Positions 16,076 through 24,396 of a DNA stretch of 64,000 nt are shown in pieces. This DNA comes from Actinosynnema sp. ALI-1.44 (GTDB lineage Bacteria > Actinomycetota > Actinomycetes > Mycobacteriales > Pseudonocardiaceae): the NCBI RefSeq assembly GCF_001984155.1, contig NZ_MTQO01000054.1, forward strand, positions 806,001 through 870,000, in the 5' to 3' direction. A program made the position numbers and the translations under genes. The notes under the pieces are model-generated. The model saw nothing but the letters and a program-made list of their open reading frames with translations. It did no database searches and was not told the origin of the DNA. Each line of letters begins with the position of its first letter. Within the stretch, counting starts at the first letter, position 1.

Positions 16076-18426
16076 GGTGAGCGAACTGTCGCCAGCCACT
16101 CCGCTGGGGTCGTGACCGCCAGTTCCGCGGACTCGCGGGCTTCGGTGCCGTCGACGAGCGCACGGGCCCGTGCCCAGTGGGCGTCGGCGGCGGCCTGGTC
16201 ATCGGTGACGGTCGACGCCGCGAGGTCACGCAGCGTGCGAGCCTGCCACAGCGGCAGGTCCAGTTCGGTCCACAGGGCCAGTGCCGTTTCCAGCGTCTGC
16301 CGCGCGGCCGGGTAGTCGCCGGACGCGAGATGGACCTCGCCGAGGGTACGGGTGACGAGCGCGATGCCGAACCGGTCGTGCCTGCGGGTGCAGGTGCCCA
16401 GGCAGTGGTCGAGCGTTGCGGCGGCCTGCGCGTGCAGGCCGGTCCGCAGCGCGGCCTTGGCCCACGACTGCCGGGCGTAGGCGGCGCCGAGCTCGTCGCC
16501 GAGGTCGTCGAGGATGGCGGCCGACTGGTCGGCCAGGTCCGCGGCTGCGGCGTACTCGCCGATCGCCCGGTGGCAGAGGCTGAGACCACGCAACGACATC
16601 GCGACGCCGCGCTGGTCGCCCGCCTTCCGGTAGATCTCGACGCAGCGCTGGAACTGGGCGGTCGACGCGGTGATGTCGCCTTGGTCGCGACTGATCGCGC
16701 CGAGGCCGTAGTTCGCGGCCGCGACCACCCCGAAGTGGCCGATCTCCTCGGCCACGGCGGCGGCCGTGCCCAGGTCGACGATCGCGGCATCGGTCACGGC
16801 GAGTTCACGGTGGACGGTCCCCATCCCGACGAGCGCGGCGGCGAACGTGCTGTCGCCGCCGAGCACGGCGGCGAGCGTGGCGGCCTCGCGGAAGTGGGTG
16901 ATCGCCGCGGGGAAGTCGTCCTTCTCGGCGTACAGCTGGCCGAGCCGGGCCAGGCTGACGGCCTCCGCGCCGCGGTCGCCGACCGCGCGGGACACCTCGA
17001 GGGCGATCTCCTGCGTCCGCTGCCACTCGTCGAACTCGTTGCGCGCCGCGAACGGGATGGCCAGCAGGGACACCAGTGACACGATCGTGTTGTAGTTGAT
17101 CCGCAGCTCGTAGGCGCGTTCGACCATGCGCACGGCCGCGGCCGACTCGGCCCTCAGCCACTCGTCGCGGTCGGCGCGCACGTCCTCGATCAGCGCCGGG
17201 TCGACCGTGACGTCCGGCAACACCGGTGAGCCCAGCGTCACGGTGACCCGCGGCAGGTCACGGCTGCTCTCGTCGATCAGCACCATCCACGTGGCCAGCG
17301 TGCGGATGACCGCGGCGGGCATGCCCACACCGGACTCGTGCTGCTCCGCGCCGAACAGCTGGACCAGGTCGTGCAGCCGGTAGCGGACCCGGCCGAGCGC
17401 GTCGGCCCCGGCGACCTCGATCAGCCGCAGGTCGACGAGGTGCTCGACGATGTCCCTGGCCTCGCGTGGCGACACGTCCAGCAGCGGCACCACCGGCCAC
17501 CAGCCGAAGTCCGGCAGGTCGAGCACGGACAGCAGGTGGAACGCGCGCCGCTGCTTCTCGTCGAGCTCGGCGTAGGTCAGGCCGAGGCTGGAGCGGATCG
17601 CCAGGTCGCCGACGGTCAGTTCGTCCAGCCTGCGGTGTTCGTCGGACAGCCGCACGACGAGCGACTCCAGCGGCCAGTCCGGGTTGGCCACCAGCTTCGC
17701 CCCGGCCGCGCGGACGGCCAGCGGCAGCCCGCCGCAGAGCTTGGCGATCTGCTCGGCCTGCTCGCGCTCGGCGATCACGCGGCCGGGCCCGATGATCCGG
17801 CCGAGCAGCACGATCGCGGCGTCGGTGGTGAGGAAGGCCAGTTCGATCGACTCGGCGTTGTCCAGCCCGGCCAGCCGGGAGCGGGTGGTGATCATGACGA
17901 GGTTGTCCTCGCCGCCCGGCAGCAGCGGCCTGACCTGCTGCTCGGTGCGGGCGTTGTCGAGCAGGACGATCATCCGCTTGCCCGCGGTGATCGACCGGTA
18001 CTGCTCGATCCGCTCGGCCGTGCCCGCCGGGACGTCGGCCGCCTGGACGCCGAGCGCCTGCAGGAAACGACCGAGGACGTCGTGCGCGTCGGCCTCCTCG
18101 CGGCCGGTGGCGCCGCGCAGGTCGGCGAACAACTGGCCGTCGGGGAAATGGCGGGCCAGCTTGTGCGCGGTGTGGACGGCCAGTGCGGACTTGCCGATGC
18201 CGCCGAACCCGGAGACGGCCACCACGCGCTTGCCCGAGCCTGTGGCGGTCCGCATGATCGCGGCCACGTCTGCGTCGCGTCCGATCAGCTCGCCGCTGTC
18301 CGGCGGCAGGTTGCGTGGGGGGTCGTCGAGTTCATCGGTGATGCGCACGTCGTCTCCCCCAAGCACGGACTCAGCGTTGGATTCTCCCACAACCGGCGGC
18401 TCCGGCAACCGCGTGGTGACGGCCAT
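16072..18426 (-). CDS. NB-ARC/TPR STAND protein lacking a DNA-binding domain
   Basis: 784 residues from ATG 18426 (AVTTRLPEPPVVGE). About 50 linker residues precede an AfsR-like NB-ARC ATPase: ELIGRDADVAAIM, P-loop GFGGIGKS, MIVLLDNARTEQQVRPLLPGG, NLVMITTRS, and LCGGLPLAVRAAGAKL. The last ~300 residues are TPR-like. There is no SARP, HTH or LuxR segment. Translational coupling to the AfsR-like gene downstream suggests the two act together, perhaps as a hetero-oligomer or as sensor and effector. It is divergent from the GH64 glucanase gene, with a perfect palindrome in the shared promoter region. Confidence 0.88.
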   Translation of the reverse strand: MAVTTRLPEPPVVGESNAESVLGGDDVRITDELDDPPRNLPPDSGELIGRDADVAAIMRTATGSGKRVVAVSGFGGIGKSALAVHTAHKLARHFPDGQLFADLRGATGREEADAHDVLGRFLQALGVQAADVPAGTAERIEQYRSITAGKRMIVLLDNARTEQQVRPLLPGGEDNLVMITTRSRLAGLDNAESIELAFLTTDAAIVLLGRIIGPGRVIAEREQAEQIAKLCGGLPLAVRAAGAKLVANPDWPLESLVVRLSDEHRRLDELTVGDLAIRSSLGLTYAELDEKQRRAFHLLSVLDLPDFGWWPVVPLLDVSPREARDIVEHLVDLRLIEVAGADALGRVRYRLHDLVQLFGAEQHESGVGMPAAVIRTLATWMVLIDESSRDLPRVTVTLGSPVLPDVTVDPALIEDVRADRDEWLRAESAAAVRMVERAYELRINYNTIVSLVSLLAIPFAARNEFDEWQRTQEIALEVSRAVGDRGAEAVSLARLGQLYAEKDDFPAAITHFREAATLAAVLGGDSTFAAALVGMGTVHRELAVTDAAIVDLGTAAAVAEEIGHFGVVAAANYGLGAISRDQGDITASTAQFQRCVEIYRKAGDQRGVAMSLRGLSLCHRAIGEYAAAADLADQSAAILDDLGDELGAAYARQSWAKAALRTGLHAQAAATLDHCLGTCTRRHDRFGIALVTRTLGEVHLASGDYPAARQTLETALALWTELDLPLWQARTLRDLAASTVTDDQAAADAHWARARALVDGTEARESAELAVTTPAEWLATVRSP

Positions 18427-18455
18427 TGACACACGACGGGCGCCTGTCGATGCTA

Positions 18456-18471
18456 GTGAGAGCGCTCTCAC
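18456..18471. promoter_or_regulatory. Perfect 16-bp palindrome, LacI/CebR-type operator
   Basis: GTGAGAGCGCTCTCAC is a perfect inverted repeat centred on CG. Its core is one substitution per arm from the CebR operator TGGGAGCGCTCCCA known in Streptomyces. It lies 120 bp upstream of the glucanase start and 30 bp upstream of the STAND gene start, so a sugar-responsive LacI-family repressor may control either or both. Confidence 0.7.
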
Positions 18472-18590
18472 GTCCTGAACGCGAAAAGCGCACGTCGGCG
18501 CCTGGAAGTACCTGCCCGGTGTCCGTACGACACCGCCCCTGCAGTGGGCGCCGACGCTCCACCCGGGACAAACCTGAGGAGGACAAGCAG

Positions 18591-19772
18591 GTGCTCACCC
18601 CACGCAGGACACTCGCGGCCCTGGTCGCGGCGGCCTCGGTCGCCGTGATGATCACCGCCGGCCTGACGGCACTGGCCCCGGCCGCGCGGGCCGTACCGGC
18701 CACGATCCCGCTGCAGATCAAGAACAGTTCCGGCCGCGGCGACGCGGTGTACATCTACAACCTCGGCACCGAGCTCTCGACCGGGCGGCAGGGCTGGGCC
18801 GACGCCAACGGCACATTCCACCCGTGGCCCGCGGGCGGCAACCCGCCGACACCGGCGCCGGACGCGTCGATCGCCGGTCCGGCCAACGGCCAGACCAGGA
18901 CCATCAGGATCCCGAAGTTCTCCGGCCGGGTCTACTTCTCCTACGGCCAGAAGCTCGTGTTCAAGCTGACCACCGGCGGCCTGGTGCAGCCCGCGGTGCA
19001 GAACCCGTCCGACCCGAACGCCAACATCCTCTTCAGCTGGTCGGAGTACACGCTCAACGACAGCGGCCTGTGGATCAACAGCACGCAGGTCGACATGTTC
19101 ACCGCGCCGTACGCGGTCGGTGTCCAGGCGGCGGGCGGGCAGGTCCGCACCACCGGGCACCTCAAGCCGGGTGGGTACAGCGCGGTGTTCAACGGCCTGC
19201 GGTCACAGGGCTGGGGCAACCTCATCCGCAACAACGGCATCCGGGCGTTGGCGCCTGGTCACGGCGTCGGCGTGGGTGCGTTGCCCGCCAACGTGATGAG
19301 CAACTACATCGACCGCGTCTGGTCGCACTACTCGACACGGACGCTGACGGTGACCCCGTTCGCCAACCAGCCGAACGTGAAGTACACCGGCCGGGTCTCC
19401 GGCAACACGATGACGTTCACCAACGCCTCGGGCGGGTTCGCCACCTCGTTCCAGAAACCCGACTCCGACAGCGTGTTCGGCTGCTACAAGCTGCTGGACG
19501 CGCCGAACGACCAGGTCCGCGGGCCCATCTCGCGCACGCTGTGCGCCGGGTACAACAGGTCGACGCTGATCACGAACCCGAACCAGCCGGATCCGAACAA
19601 CACGAACTTCTACAAGGACTCCGTGACCAACCACTACTCGCGGCTGATCCACGCCCAGATGGCCGACGGCAAGGCGTACGGGTTCGCGTTCGACGACGTC
19701 GGCGCGCACGAATCCCTTGTGCACGACGGGAATCCGCAGCAGGCGTACATGACGCTCGACCCGATGAGCTAG
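18591..19772 (+). CDS. Secreted GH64 beta-1,3-glucanase
   Basis: 393 residues from GTG 18591, chosen because GAGGAGGA lies 7 nt upstream and the next residues form a Sec signal peptide (TPRRTLAALVAAASVAV... ARA, about 1-35). The mature protein has the GH64 (laminaripentaose-producing beta-1,3-glucanase, thaumatin-like) hallmarks: IPLQIKNSSGRGDAVYIYNLG, FSYGQKLVF, FSWSEYTLND, STQVDMFTAPYAV, and the C-terminal YKDSVTNHYSRLIHAQMADGKAYGFAFDDVGAH. There is no carbohydrate-binding module. It hydrolyses beta-1,3-glucan such as fungal wall laminarin outside the cell. The LacI-type operator upstream suggests induction by glucan breakdown products. Confidence 0.94.
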   Translation: MLTPRRTLAALVAAASVAVMITAGLTALAPAARAVPATIPLQIKNSSGRGDAVYIYNLGTELSTGRQGWADANGTFHPWPAGGNPPTPAPDASIAGPANGQTRTIRIPKFSGRVYFSYGQKLVFKLTTGGLVQPAVQNPSDPNANILFSWSEYTLNDSGLWINSTQVDMFTAPYAVGVQAAGGQVRTTGHLKPGGYSAVFNGLRSQGWGNLIRNNGIRALAPGHGVGVGALPANVMSNYIDRVWSHYSTRTLTVTPFANQPNVKYTGRVSGNTMTFTNASGGFATSFQKPDSDSVFGCYKLLDAPNDQVRGPISRTLCAGYNRSTLITNPNQPDPNNTNFYKDSVTNHYSRLIHAQMADGKAYGFAFDDVGAHESLVHDGNPQQAYMTLDPMS

Positions 19773-19776
19773 TTGG

Positions 19777-19782
19777 TAGCGT
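19777..19782 (+). promoter_or_regulatory. Putative -10 box (TAGCGT), leaderless start
   Basis: TANNNT hexamer, 6 bases before ATG 19789 and 4 bases after the glucanase stop, implying a separate transcript for the DinB-like gene. Confidence 0.35.
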
Positions 19783-19788
19783 GGAGCC

Positions 19789-20283
19789 ATGGACCACTGC
19801 CCGGAGTGTGGCTTCACCTATGACCTGAACGAGTCTCCAGCGGCGGCCAGGGCGATCCGCGCGGGCGCCGACGACTTCGCGGTGATCCTGCGAAGCGGGG
19901 CGGACGTGCGCCGCAGGCCGGGCAGCGGTGTCTGGTCGCCGCTGGAGTACTCGAGTCACGTGCGCGATGTCCTGCTGGTGCAACGGGAACGCGTTTTGCT
20001 CGCGCAACGGTTGGACACGCCCGACTGCGAGCCGATGGGCCGGGACGAGCGGGTCGAACAGGAGGGCTACAACGAGCAGGAGCCCGCAGCCGTCGCCCGG
20101 CAGATCACGGACTCCGCGCTGCTGTTCGCGACGGTGCTCGACCGTCTCGAAGAGACGGGCTGGCAGCGGACGCTGATTTACAATGCGCCCTCGCCGGTGA
20201 AGCGGGCAGTGCGGTGGGTTGCCGTGCACACCTTGCACGAGGTGCGCCACCACCTAATGGACATTCGTCGCCAGCTCGCGTGA
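19789..20283 (+). CDS. DinB-like (four-helix, putative metal-dependent) protein
   Basis: 164 residues starting MDHCPECGFTYDL, a short CPECG knuckle. The body is a DinB/YfiT-type four-helix bundle: WSPLEYSSHVRDVLLVQRERVLLA supplies the first conserved His and HTLHEVRHHLMDIRRQL the HxxxH pair, the usual three-His metal site. Actinobacterial members include mycothiol-dependent transferases and enzymes of unknown substrate. The last 30 bp overlap the convergent gene. Confidence 0.82.
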   Translation: MDHCPECGFTYDLNESPAAARAIRAGADDFAVILRSGADVRRRPGSGVWSPLEYSSHVRDVLLVQRERVLLAQRLDTPDCEPMGRDERVEQEGYNEQEPAAVARQITDSALLFATVLDRLEETGWQRTLIYNAPSPVKRAVRWVAVHTLHEVRHHLMDIRRQLA

Positions 20284-20823
20284 CGCGTCGTTGATCGCCC
20301 GCACGGCCTCGCGTGGGTCGTCGGCGCGGAACCGGATCGCCGACACCTGGCTGTCCTTGACGGACAACGGGTCAGAGAGCACGACTGTCACGTCGGTCTG
20401 GTTGCCGATCACGATGCTGAGCGTGTCGTCGTCGAATTCGATCGTCGGTCCATTGTGGTCTTTGCGGTGCACCCTGGCGGACGCGATCGACGCGAGCGGA
20501 ACCCGCACCTCGAACATCGAGCCTTCCCGCAGCACCAGCGTGTCGCTCGTCAGACAATGCGGCCTGGTCACCATGACCGCCGCGATCCCCAACACCTGGA
20601 GCAGGGTCAGCACGTCGAGCACGTGGACCCACCACCACGGCACCAGCAGGCCGACCACGAACGACTCCAGCGCGAGCGCTCCGGTCAGGACCGACAACGT
20701 CGGCACCTGGTCGCGGGCGTAACCGATGGCGGTGTCCGACGGTCCGACACCGGCGCGGCGACGCCGGACCCACAACCACAGGCTGGTCAGGCCGCGCCAT
20801 TGGCTGGTCAGGAGTCGCTTCAC
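20254..20823 (-). CDS. Membrane protein with bacterial PH-like domain
   Basis: 189 residues from GTG 20823, which overlaps the stop of the MerR-type gene upstream (GTGA). Two hydrophobic helices (about 41-60 and 66-86) follow a basic N-terminus. The C-terminal ~95 residues alternate strands (LVLREGSMFEVRVPLASIASARVHRK, IVIGNQTDVTVVLSDPLSV) in the manner of bacterial PH domains. Function is unknown; coupling to the MerR regulator suggests it is under its control. Confidence 0.72.
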   Translation of the reverse strand: MKRLLTSQWRGLTSLWLWVRRRRAGVGPSDTAIGYARDQVPTLSVLTGALALESFVVGLLVPWWWVHVLDVLTLLQVLGIAAVMVTRPHCLTSDTLVLREGSMFEVRVPLASIASARVHRKDHNGPTIEFDDDTLSIVIGNQTDVTVVLSDPLSVKDSQVSAIRFRADDPREAVRAINDASRELATNVH

Positions 20824-21545
20824 GGGCCCACCTGCCGCATCGCCCGACGGAACACCTCGGCCTGCGCGGGTGCCAGCGACTCCAGCACGGCGGCGCTGAA
20901 CGGGTGGTCCAGGTCGACCTCCGACGGGACAATCCCGGGCGGGATGCTCTGGGCGACCCTGGTCGCGAGCGGGGCGATACGCGGGTCGTCGACGGCGGCC
21001 TCGGCGAGCTCTTCCAGCTGTCGCGCCAGGTCCTGGCCGAGGGCGAGCGTCGCCGGGTCGGTCACGTGGGCACGCAACGTGGAGACGATCTGCTCGCTGT
21101 CCGGCGTCATGTCCAGCAGCGTGAACAGTTCACGCTCCAGTGCGCCGATCGACCCGGTGGCGGTGGGCAGTTCGCCGAGCAGATCGGCCACTTCCGGTGA
21201 GATCGTGGCGTCCTCATGTCGGCCGACCTGTTCGAGCACGGCCGCCAGCCGGGTCCGGCGGGCGCGGATGGCGGCTTCCTGGCGAGCCAGGTCGGCGTCC
21301 AGCGCGGTGAGCATCTCCCGCAGGTCCAGGCCACGGTCGTCGGCGAGCGTGTCCCGCACCTCGTCCAGGCTCAGTCCCAGTTCGGTCAGCCTGCGGATCC
21401 GGGCGAGCACGATCACGTCACGCAGCCCGTACTCGCGGTAGCCGTTCGCGCGCCGCTCGGGCTCGGGGAGCAGACCGCGGTGGTGGTAGTGCCGGATGGC
21501 CCGGGTCGACAGTCCGACCAGGTCGGCGAGTTCCCCGATGCGCAT
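20820..21545 (-). CDS. MerR family transcriptional regulator
   Basis: 241 residues from ATG 21545. The N-terminal HTH is canonical (MRIGELADLVGLSTRAIRHYHHRGLLPEPERRANGYREY), followed by the RIRRLTELGLSLDEV segment and a coiled dimerisation helix (to about residue 115). The C-terminal ~125 residues are helical with no cysteine cluster, so a metal sensor is unlikely and a TipAL-like or small-molecule effector domain more probable. A dyad with MerR-type geometry lies 16 bp upstream, suggesting autoregulation. It forms an operon with the PH-like membrane protein. Confidence 0.9.
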   Translation of the reverse strand: MRIGELADLVGLSTRAIRHYHHRGLLPEPERRANGYREYGLRDVIVLARIRRLTELGLSLDEVRDTLADDRGLDLREMLTALDADLARQEAAIRARRTRLAAVLEQVGRHEDATISPEVADLLGELPTATGSIGALERELFTLLDMTPDSEQIVSTLRAHVTDPATLALGQDLARQLEELAEAAVDDPRIAPLATRVAQSIPPGIVPSEVDLDHPFSAAVLESLAPAQAEVFRRAMRQVGP

Positions 21546-21560
21546 GACCACAGTAAAAAC

Positions 21561-21583
21561 CTTGACGCTGCGTCATGGTCAAG
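21561..21583. promoter_or_regulatory. MerR-type operator/promoter dyad
   Basis: CTTGAC (21561-21566) and GTCAAG (21578-21583) are perfect outer arms; nested inside is TGACGC-T-GCGTCA (21563-21575). On the minus strand TTGACC serves as -35 and TTTACT/TTACTG follows after 19-20 bp, the over-long spacer typical of MerR-activated promoters. Confidence 0.6.
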
Positions 21584-21647
21584 CCGAACCGCTAGTCTTG
21601 GCCGATCCGTTCCATGCACCAGCGTCGGTGGTGGAGGAGCCATGGGG

Positions 21648-22085
21648 ATGTGGCGCAAGGCGAAGGCCGCCGGGCCGGAGCGCGATCTCGCGCGGACACT
21701 GGCGGTCCTGATCACCTTGGTCGACCAGGGAGTCCGGGCGCAGCCCAATGCCGAGGAGACCATCGCCGAGTGCTGCAGACCCGGCGCGCCGCCCGCCGAC
21801 GTCGCCCGCCGGGGTGGCCGGATCGTCAGCGAGTACGCCCGGCTGCACCTGGAGGCCATGGACCTGGGGTGCCCTGAGGGCTCGTTGCAGCAACGGGTCG
21901 CCGAACTGCTGCTCTGGCACGCGGTCACCGTCGAGAGCTGCATCAGGCTCGCGTTCTCCAAGCACTGGAGCCCGGACGCGCAGCGCCGGGGCCACTCCCA
22001 CAGCGGCCTCGGCGACCACGCCCGCACGCTGCGGGAGTCCCGTGTCGCCCTGCGGATGTGGCTCGACGAGCTTCAGTCCGCCTGA
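21648..22085 (+). CDS. Hypothetical helical protein, 145 aa
   Basis: The ATG at 21648 is preferred over one 6 bp earlier because GGAGGAG at 21633-21639 then has an 8-nt spacing. The protein (WRKAKAAGPERDLARTLAVLITLVDQ...) is predicted mainly helical and soluble, with two Cys in IAECC and a His-rich HSHSGLGDH stretch. I do not recognise a family. It is divergent from the MerR gene and may be part of its regulon. The final 13 bp overlap the convergent hydrolase gene. Confidence 0.65.
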   Translation: MWRKAKAAGPERDLARTLAVLITLVDQGVRAQPNAEETIAECCRPGAPPADVARRGGRIVSEYARLHLEAMDLGCPEGSLQQRVAELLLWHAVTVESCIRLAFSKHWSPDAQRRGHSHSGLGDHARTLRESRVALRMWLDELQSA

Positions 22086-22876
22086 GTCCCCCGAAGGAAC
22101 TCCGCGGTCTTGGCGGTCCACGTCCGGACGTCCGCGACGGACGCAGCGATGTGCAGCCGCGAGCCCGGGATCAGGTCGTGCAGTCGCTGGGCGGTGGCGG
22201 GCGGGTGCAGCGGGTCGGTCTCCCACGTCATGATCAGCGTCGGTAGCCGAAGGCGGGCAACGAGATCCTGCGGCGGCAGATCGGACTGGCCGATCCCGCG
22301 CAGCACAGCGGGCAGCAGTTCGTCGGGGACCTGCGGGGTCAGGTCGAACTTGGGGTAGTCGGCGAAGATCGGCAACGGGTCGGCGGCCGCCCACTTCGCA
22401 CGCCACGCCGCTCCGCCGAGTCGGTCGACCTCGTCGGCGGTGTCGGTGTACCACTGCCGCGCCTGGACCGGTCCGTCCTCCCAGGCGACGGGCGGAATGA
22501 TCAGCACCAGACTGCCGAACCGCTCCGGCGCGATGACGGCCGCGTGCAGCGCGGCCGCGGCGCCCCACGACGAGCCGGTGAAGTCGATCGGCTCGGCCAC
22601 GCCCGCGTCGTCGAGCACGCCGAGCAGGTCGAGTCCGACGTTGGCGAAGCCGTAGTCGGCGTCGACCGGGCGGCCGGTCGACTGCCCGTGGCCGCGCTGG
22701 TCGAACGTGAGCAGGGAGCGACCGGCTGACAACGTGTCGAAATCGAACAACCCCATGCGCCGCACCGCGTCCCGGCTGAGGAAGACGCCGTGGGCGTAGC
22801 CGAGCGGCCGACCGCTGCCGGTGTACTGGTAGGCGATTCTGGCGCCGTCCCTGGTGAAGTGGCGGTCTTCGGGCAT
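22073..22876 (-). CDS. Alpha/beta hydrolase
   Basis: 267 residues; ATG 22876 is chosen because GGAGGAG sits 9 nt upstream. The fold is clear: YQYTGSGRPLGYAHGVFLS (oxyanion-hole region), LLTFDQRGHGQSTG, and the nucleophile elbow FTGSSWGAAAALHAA, where Ser in G-S-S-W-G is the likely nucleophile. The acid is probably Asp in TWETDPLHPP. The position of the catalytic His is less clear (C-terminal GSRLHIAASV). The substrate is unknown; relatives are esterases, lactonases and C-C hydrolases. Confidence 0.85.
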   Translation of the reverse strand: MPEDRHFTRDGARIAYQYTGSGRPLGYAHGVFLSRDAVRRMGLFDFDTLSAGRSLLTFDQRGHGQSTGRPVDADYGFANVGLDLLGVLDDAGVAEPIDFTGSSWGAAAALHAAVIAPERFGSLVLIIPPVAWEDGPVQARQWYTDTADEVDRLGGAAWRAKWAAADPLPIFADYPKFDLTPQVPDELLPAVLRGIGQSDLPPQDLVARLRLPTLIMTWETDPLHPPATAQRLHDLIPGSRLHIAASVADVRTWTAKTAEFLRGTQAD

Positions 22877-22891
22877 CGGCCTCGGCTCCTC

Positions 22892-22910
22892 CATACCGGG
22901 TGATGGTATG
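22892..22910. promoter_or_regulatory. Inverted repeat in the hydrolase/ArsR-type divergent region
   Basis: CATACC (22892-22897) and GGTATG (22905-22910) flank a 7-bp spacer, directly upstream of the hydrolase ribosome-binding site. This is a plausible operator controlling the hydrolase, possibly bound by the regulator encoded at 23161. Confidence 0.4.
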
Positions 22911-23019
22911 TGGCGAACATACGGGTAGGGGGTATATGAGTCAACTGGTCGCGTGGTTTCAGGTCAGCGTGAAGCCGGATGCGCCGGAAGAGGCGATCAT
23001 GGGACGATGTCCACGGTGT

Positions 23020-23073
23020 CGCTGTCCGCTGGGCCGCTGTCCACTGGACGACAGCGAACTTGTCGCCCAGTGG
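23020..23073. promoter_or_regulatory. Repeat cluster upstream of the ArsR-type gene
   Basis: CGCTGTCCGCTGG (23020-23032) and CGCTGTCCACTGG (23035-23047) are direct repeats with one mismatch and a 15-bp period. CCACTGG (23041-23047) and CCAGTGG (23067-23073) form an inverted repeat. The cluster begins 141 bp before the proposed GTG start and is a candidate operator. Confidence 0.35.
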
Positions 23074-23160
23074 ATATCCGCGCGGCCTGCCGCTGGCTAT
23101 CGTTCGCTGTGCCGGTGCACGGGGGGAACCGGCGTACCGACTCGTGTTGCTGGGGGACGA

Positions 23161-24144
23161 GTGCTGCGCATCCACTTCACGGCGGAGGATCTGGTCAGGA
23201 TCAGGGTCCGCGCCGAACCGCATCCGTTATGGGAAGTCCTGCTGAGCATCCACATGCTGCAGACCAGCGACGGCTCCCTGGTGTTCGACGCGTGGCGGCG
23301 GCAGGCACGCGCGTCGGTCCGCCCGTCGGCGACGATCCTGGCCGCCCTCGCGCGCCCCAAGGGCTACTCGCCGGACTTCCTCACGCCCACAGTGGACACG
23401 GCGGACCTGGACACCGCACTGGAAGCCCTGCTCGGCACCGGGAAGTCGGTACTGCGGGCCGACATCGAACGACTGGCGACCGAGGTGGCCCCGCCGAGCT
23501 GGGTGGTCGGCATCGCCGACGGCGACACCGAAGCCATGCGCCAACTGGCGAGCAGCGTCAGCCGTTACCACGAAGACGCGCTGAGGCCGCACTGGCAGAC
23601 GATCCGTGCCCACGTCCGCGCGGACCGTGACAAGCGCGCATCGCTGGCCACGGACTGCGGGATCGAGGCGATGCTGACGATGCTGCACCCGACGATGAAA
23701 TGGCGCGCGCCCGTGCTGGAGGTGGACTACCCGATCGACCGCGACATCCACCTCGACGGGCGAGGACTGGTGATGGTGCCGTCGTTCTTCTGCTGGCGCA
23801 GGCCGATCGCCCTCGCCGACCCGGATCGCGAGCAGATCCTCGTCTACCCGGTCGAACGGGAGCTGGGGTGGTGTGAACCGATCAAGGGGCAACACTGCGC
23901 GCCACGGCCGGAGTCGCTGAGCGCGTTGCTCGGCCGGACACGGGCGTCGGTCCTGCGCGCGATCGCCGAGGCACCGAGAGTCAACACCTCGCAGCTGGCC
24001 AGGACGATCGGGATATCGGTGGCGGGAGCCTCCCAGCACGCTACAGTGCTTCGTGACGCCGGTCTGGTCATCACACACCGGTCGAACGGCTCAGCCGTGC
24101 ACAAACTGTCCTCGCGAGGGGTGAGTTTGCTCGCGGCGGGATGA
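23161..24144 (+). CDS. ArsR-type winged-helix regulator with N-terminal DUF5937-like domain
   Basis: 327 residues. The reading frame is open further upstream, but GTG 23161 gives the usual family start (LRIHFTAEDLVRIRVRAEPHPLWEVLLS) and follows a GGGGGAC sequence. The N-terminal ~240 residues are the domain found in many actinobacterial ArsR-like regulators, with VDYPIDRDIHLDGRGLVMVPSFF near the middle. The C-terminal ~70 residues are a winged HTH (LGRTRASVLRAIAEAPRVNTSQLARTIGISVAGASQHATVLRDAGLV). No ArsR metal-binding CxC motif is present. It probably represses the divergent hydrolase and/or itself. Confidence 0.82.
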   Translation: MLRIHFTAEDLVRIRVRAEPHPLWEVLLSIHMLQTSDGSLVFDAWRRQARASVRPSATILAALARPKGYSPDFLTPTVDTADLDTALEALLGTGKSVLRADIERLATEVAPPSWVVGIADGDTEAMRQLASSVSRYHEDALRPHWQTIRAHVRADRDKRASLATDCGIEAMLTMLHPTMKWRAPVLEVDYPIDRDIHLDGRGLVMVPSFFCWRRPIALADPDREQILVYPVERELGWCEPIKGQHCAPRPESLSALLGRTRASVLRAIAEAPRVNTSQLARTIGISVAGASQHATVLRDAGLVITHRSNGSAVHKLSSRGVSLLAAG

Positions 24145-24396
24145 TTCCCCGAAAGAACCCGCGTCCGGGTCTGGTGTCACTCACAAGAGGACCCGGGCGA
24201 CCCCCTGGGTGGTAGTGCCCAGATACCCGCCGAAGCTCGGCGTAAACCACCCGCTCAGGCAGTCCCGGTCTCGCTGTGCGTGGTTGATTCGCCCACGTCG
24301 GACCGTGGTCGCCGGGCGTTCGGTTTGCGGGTGCCTTGCACACGGTGGACTGTGGACTTCCGTACGTTGTCCTTTATAGACACGGAAGGTGAAGCC

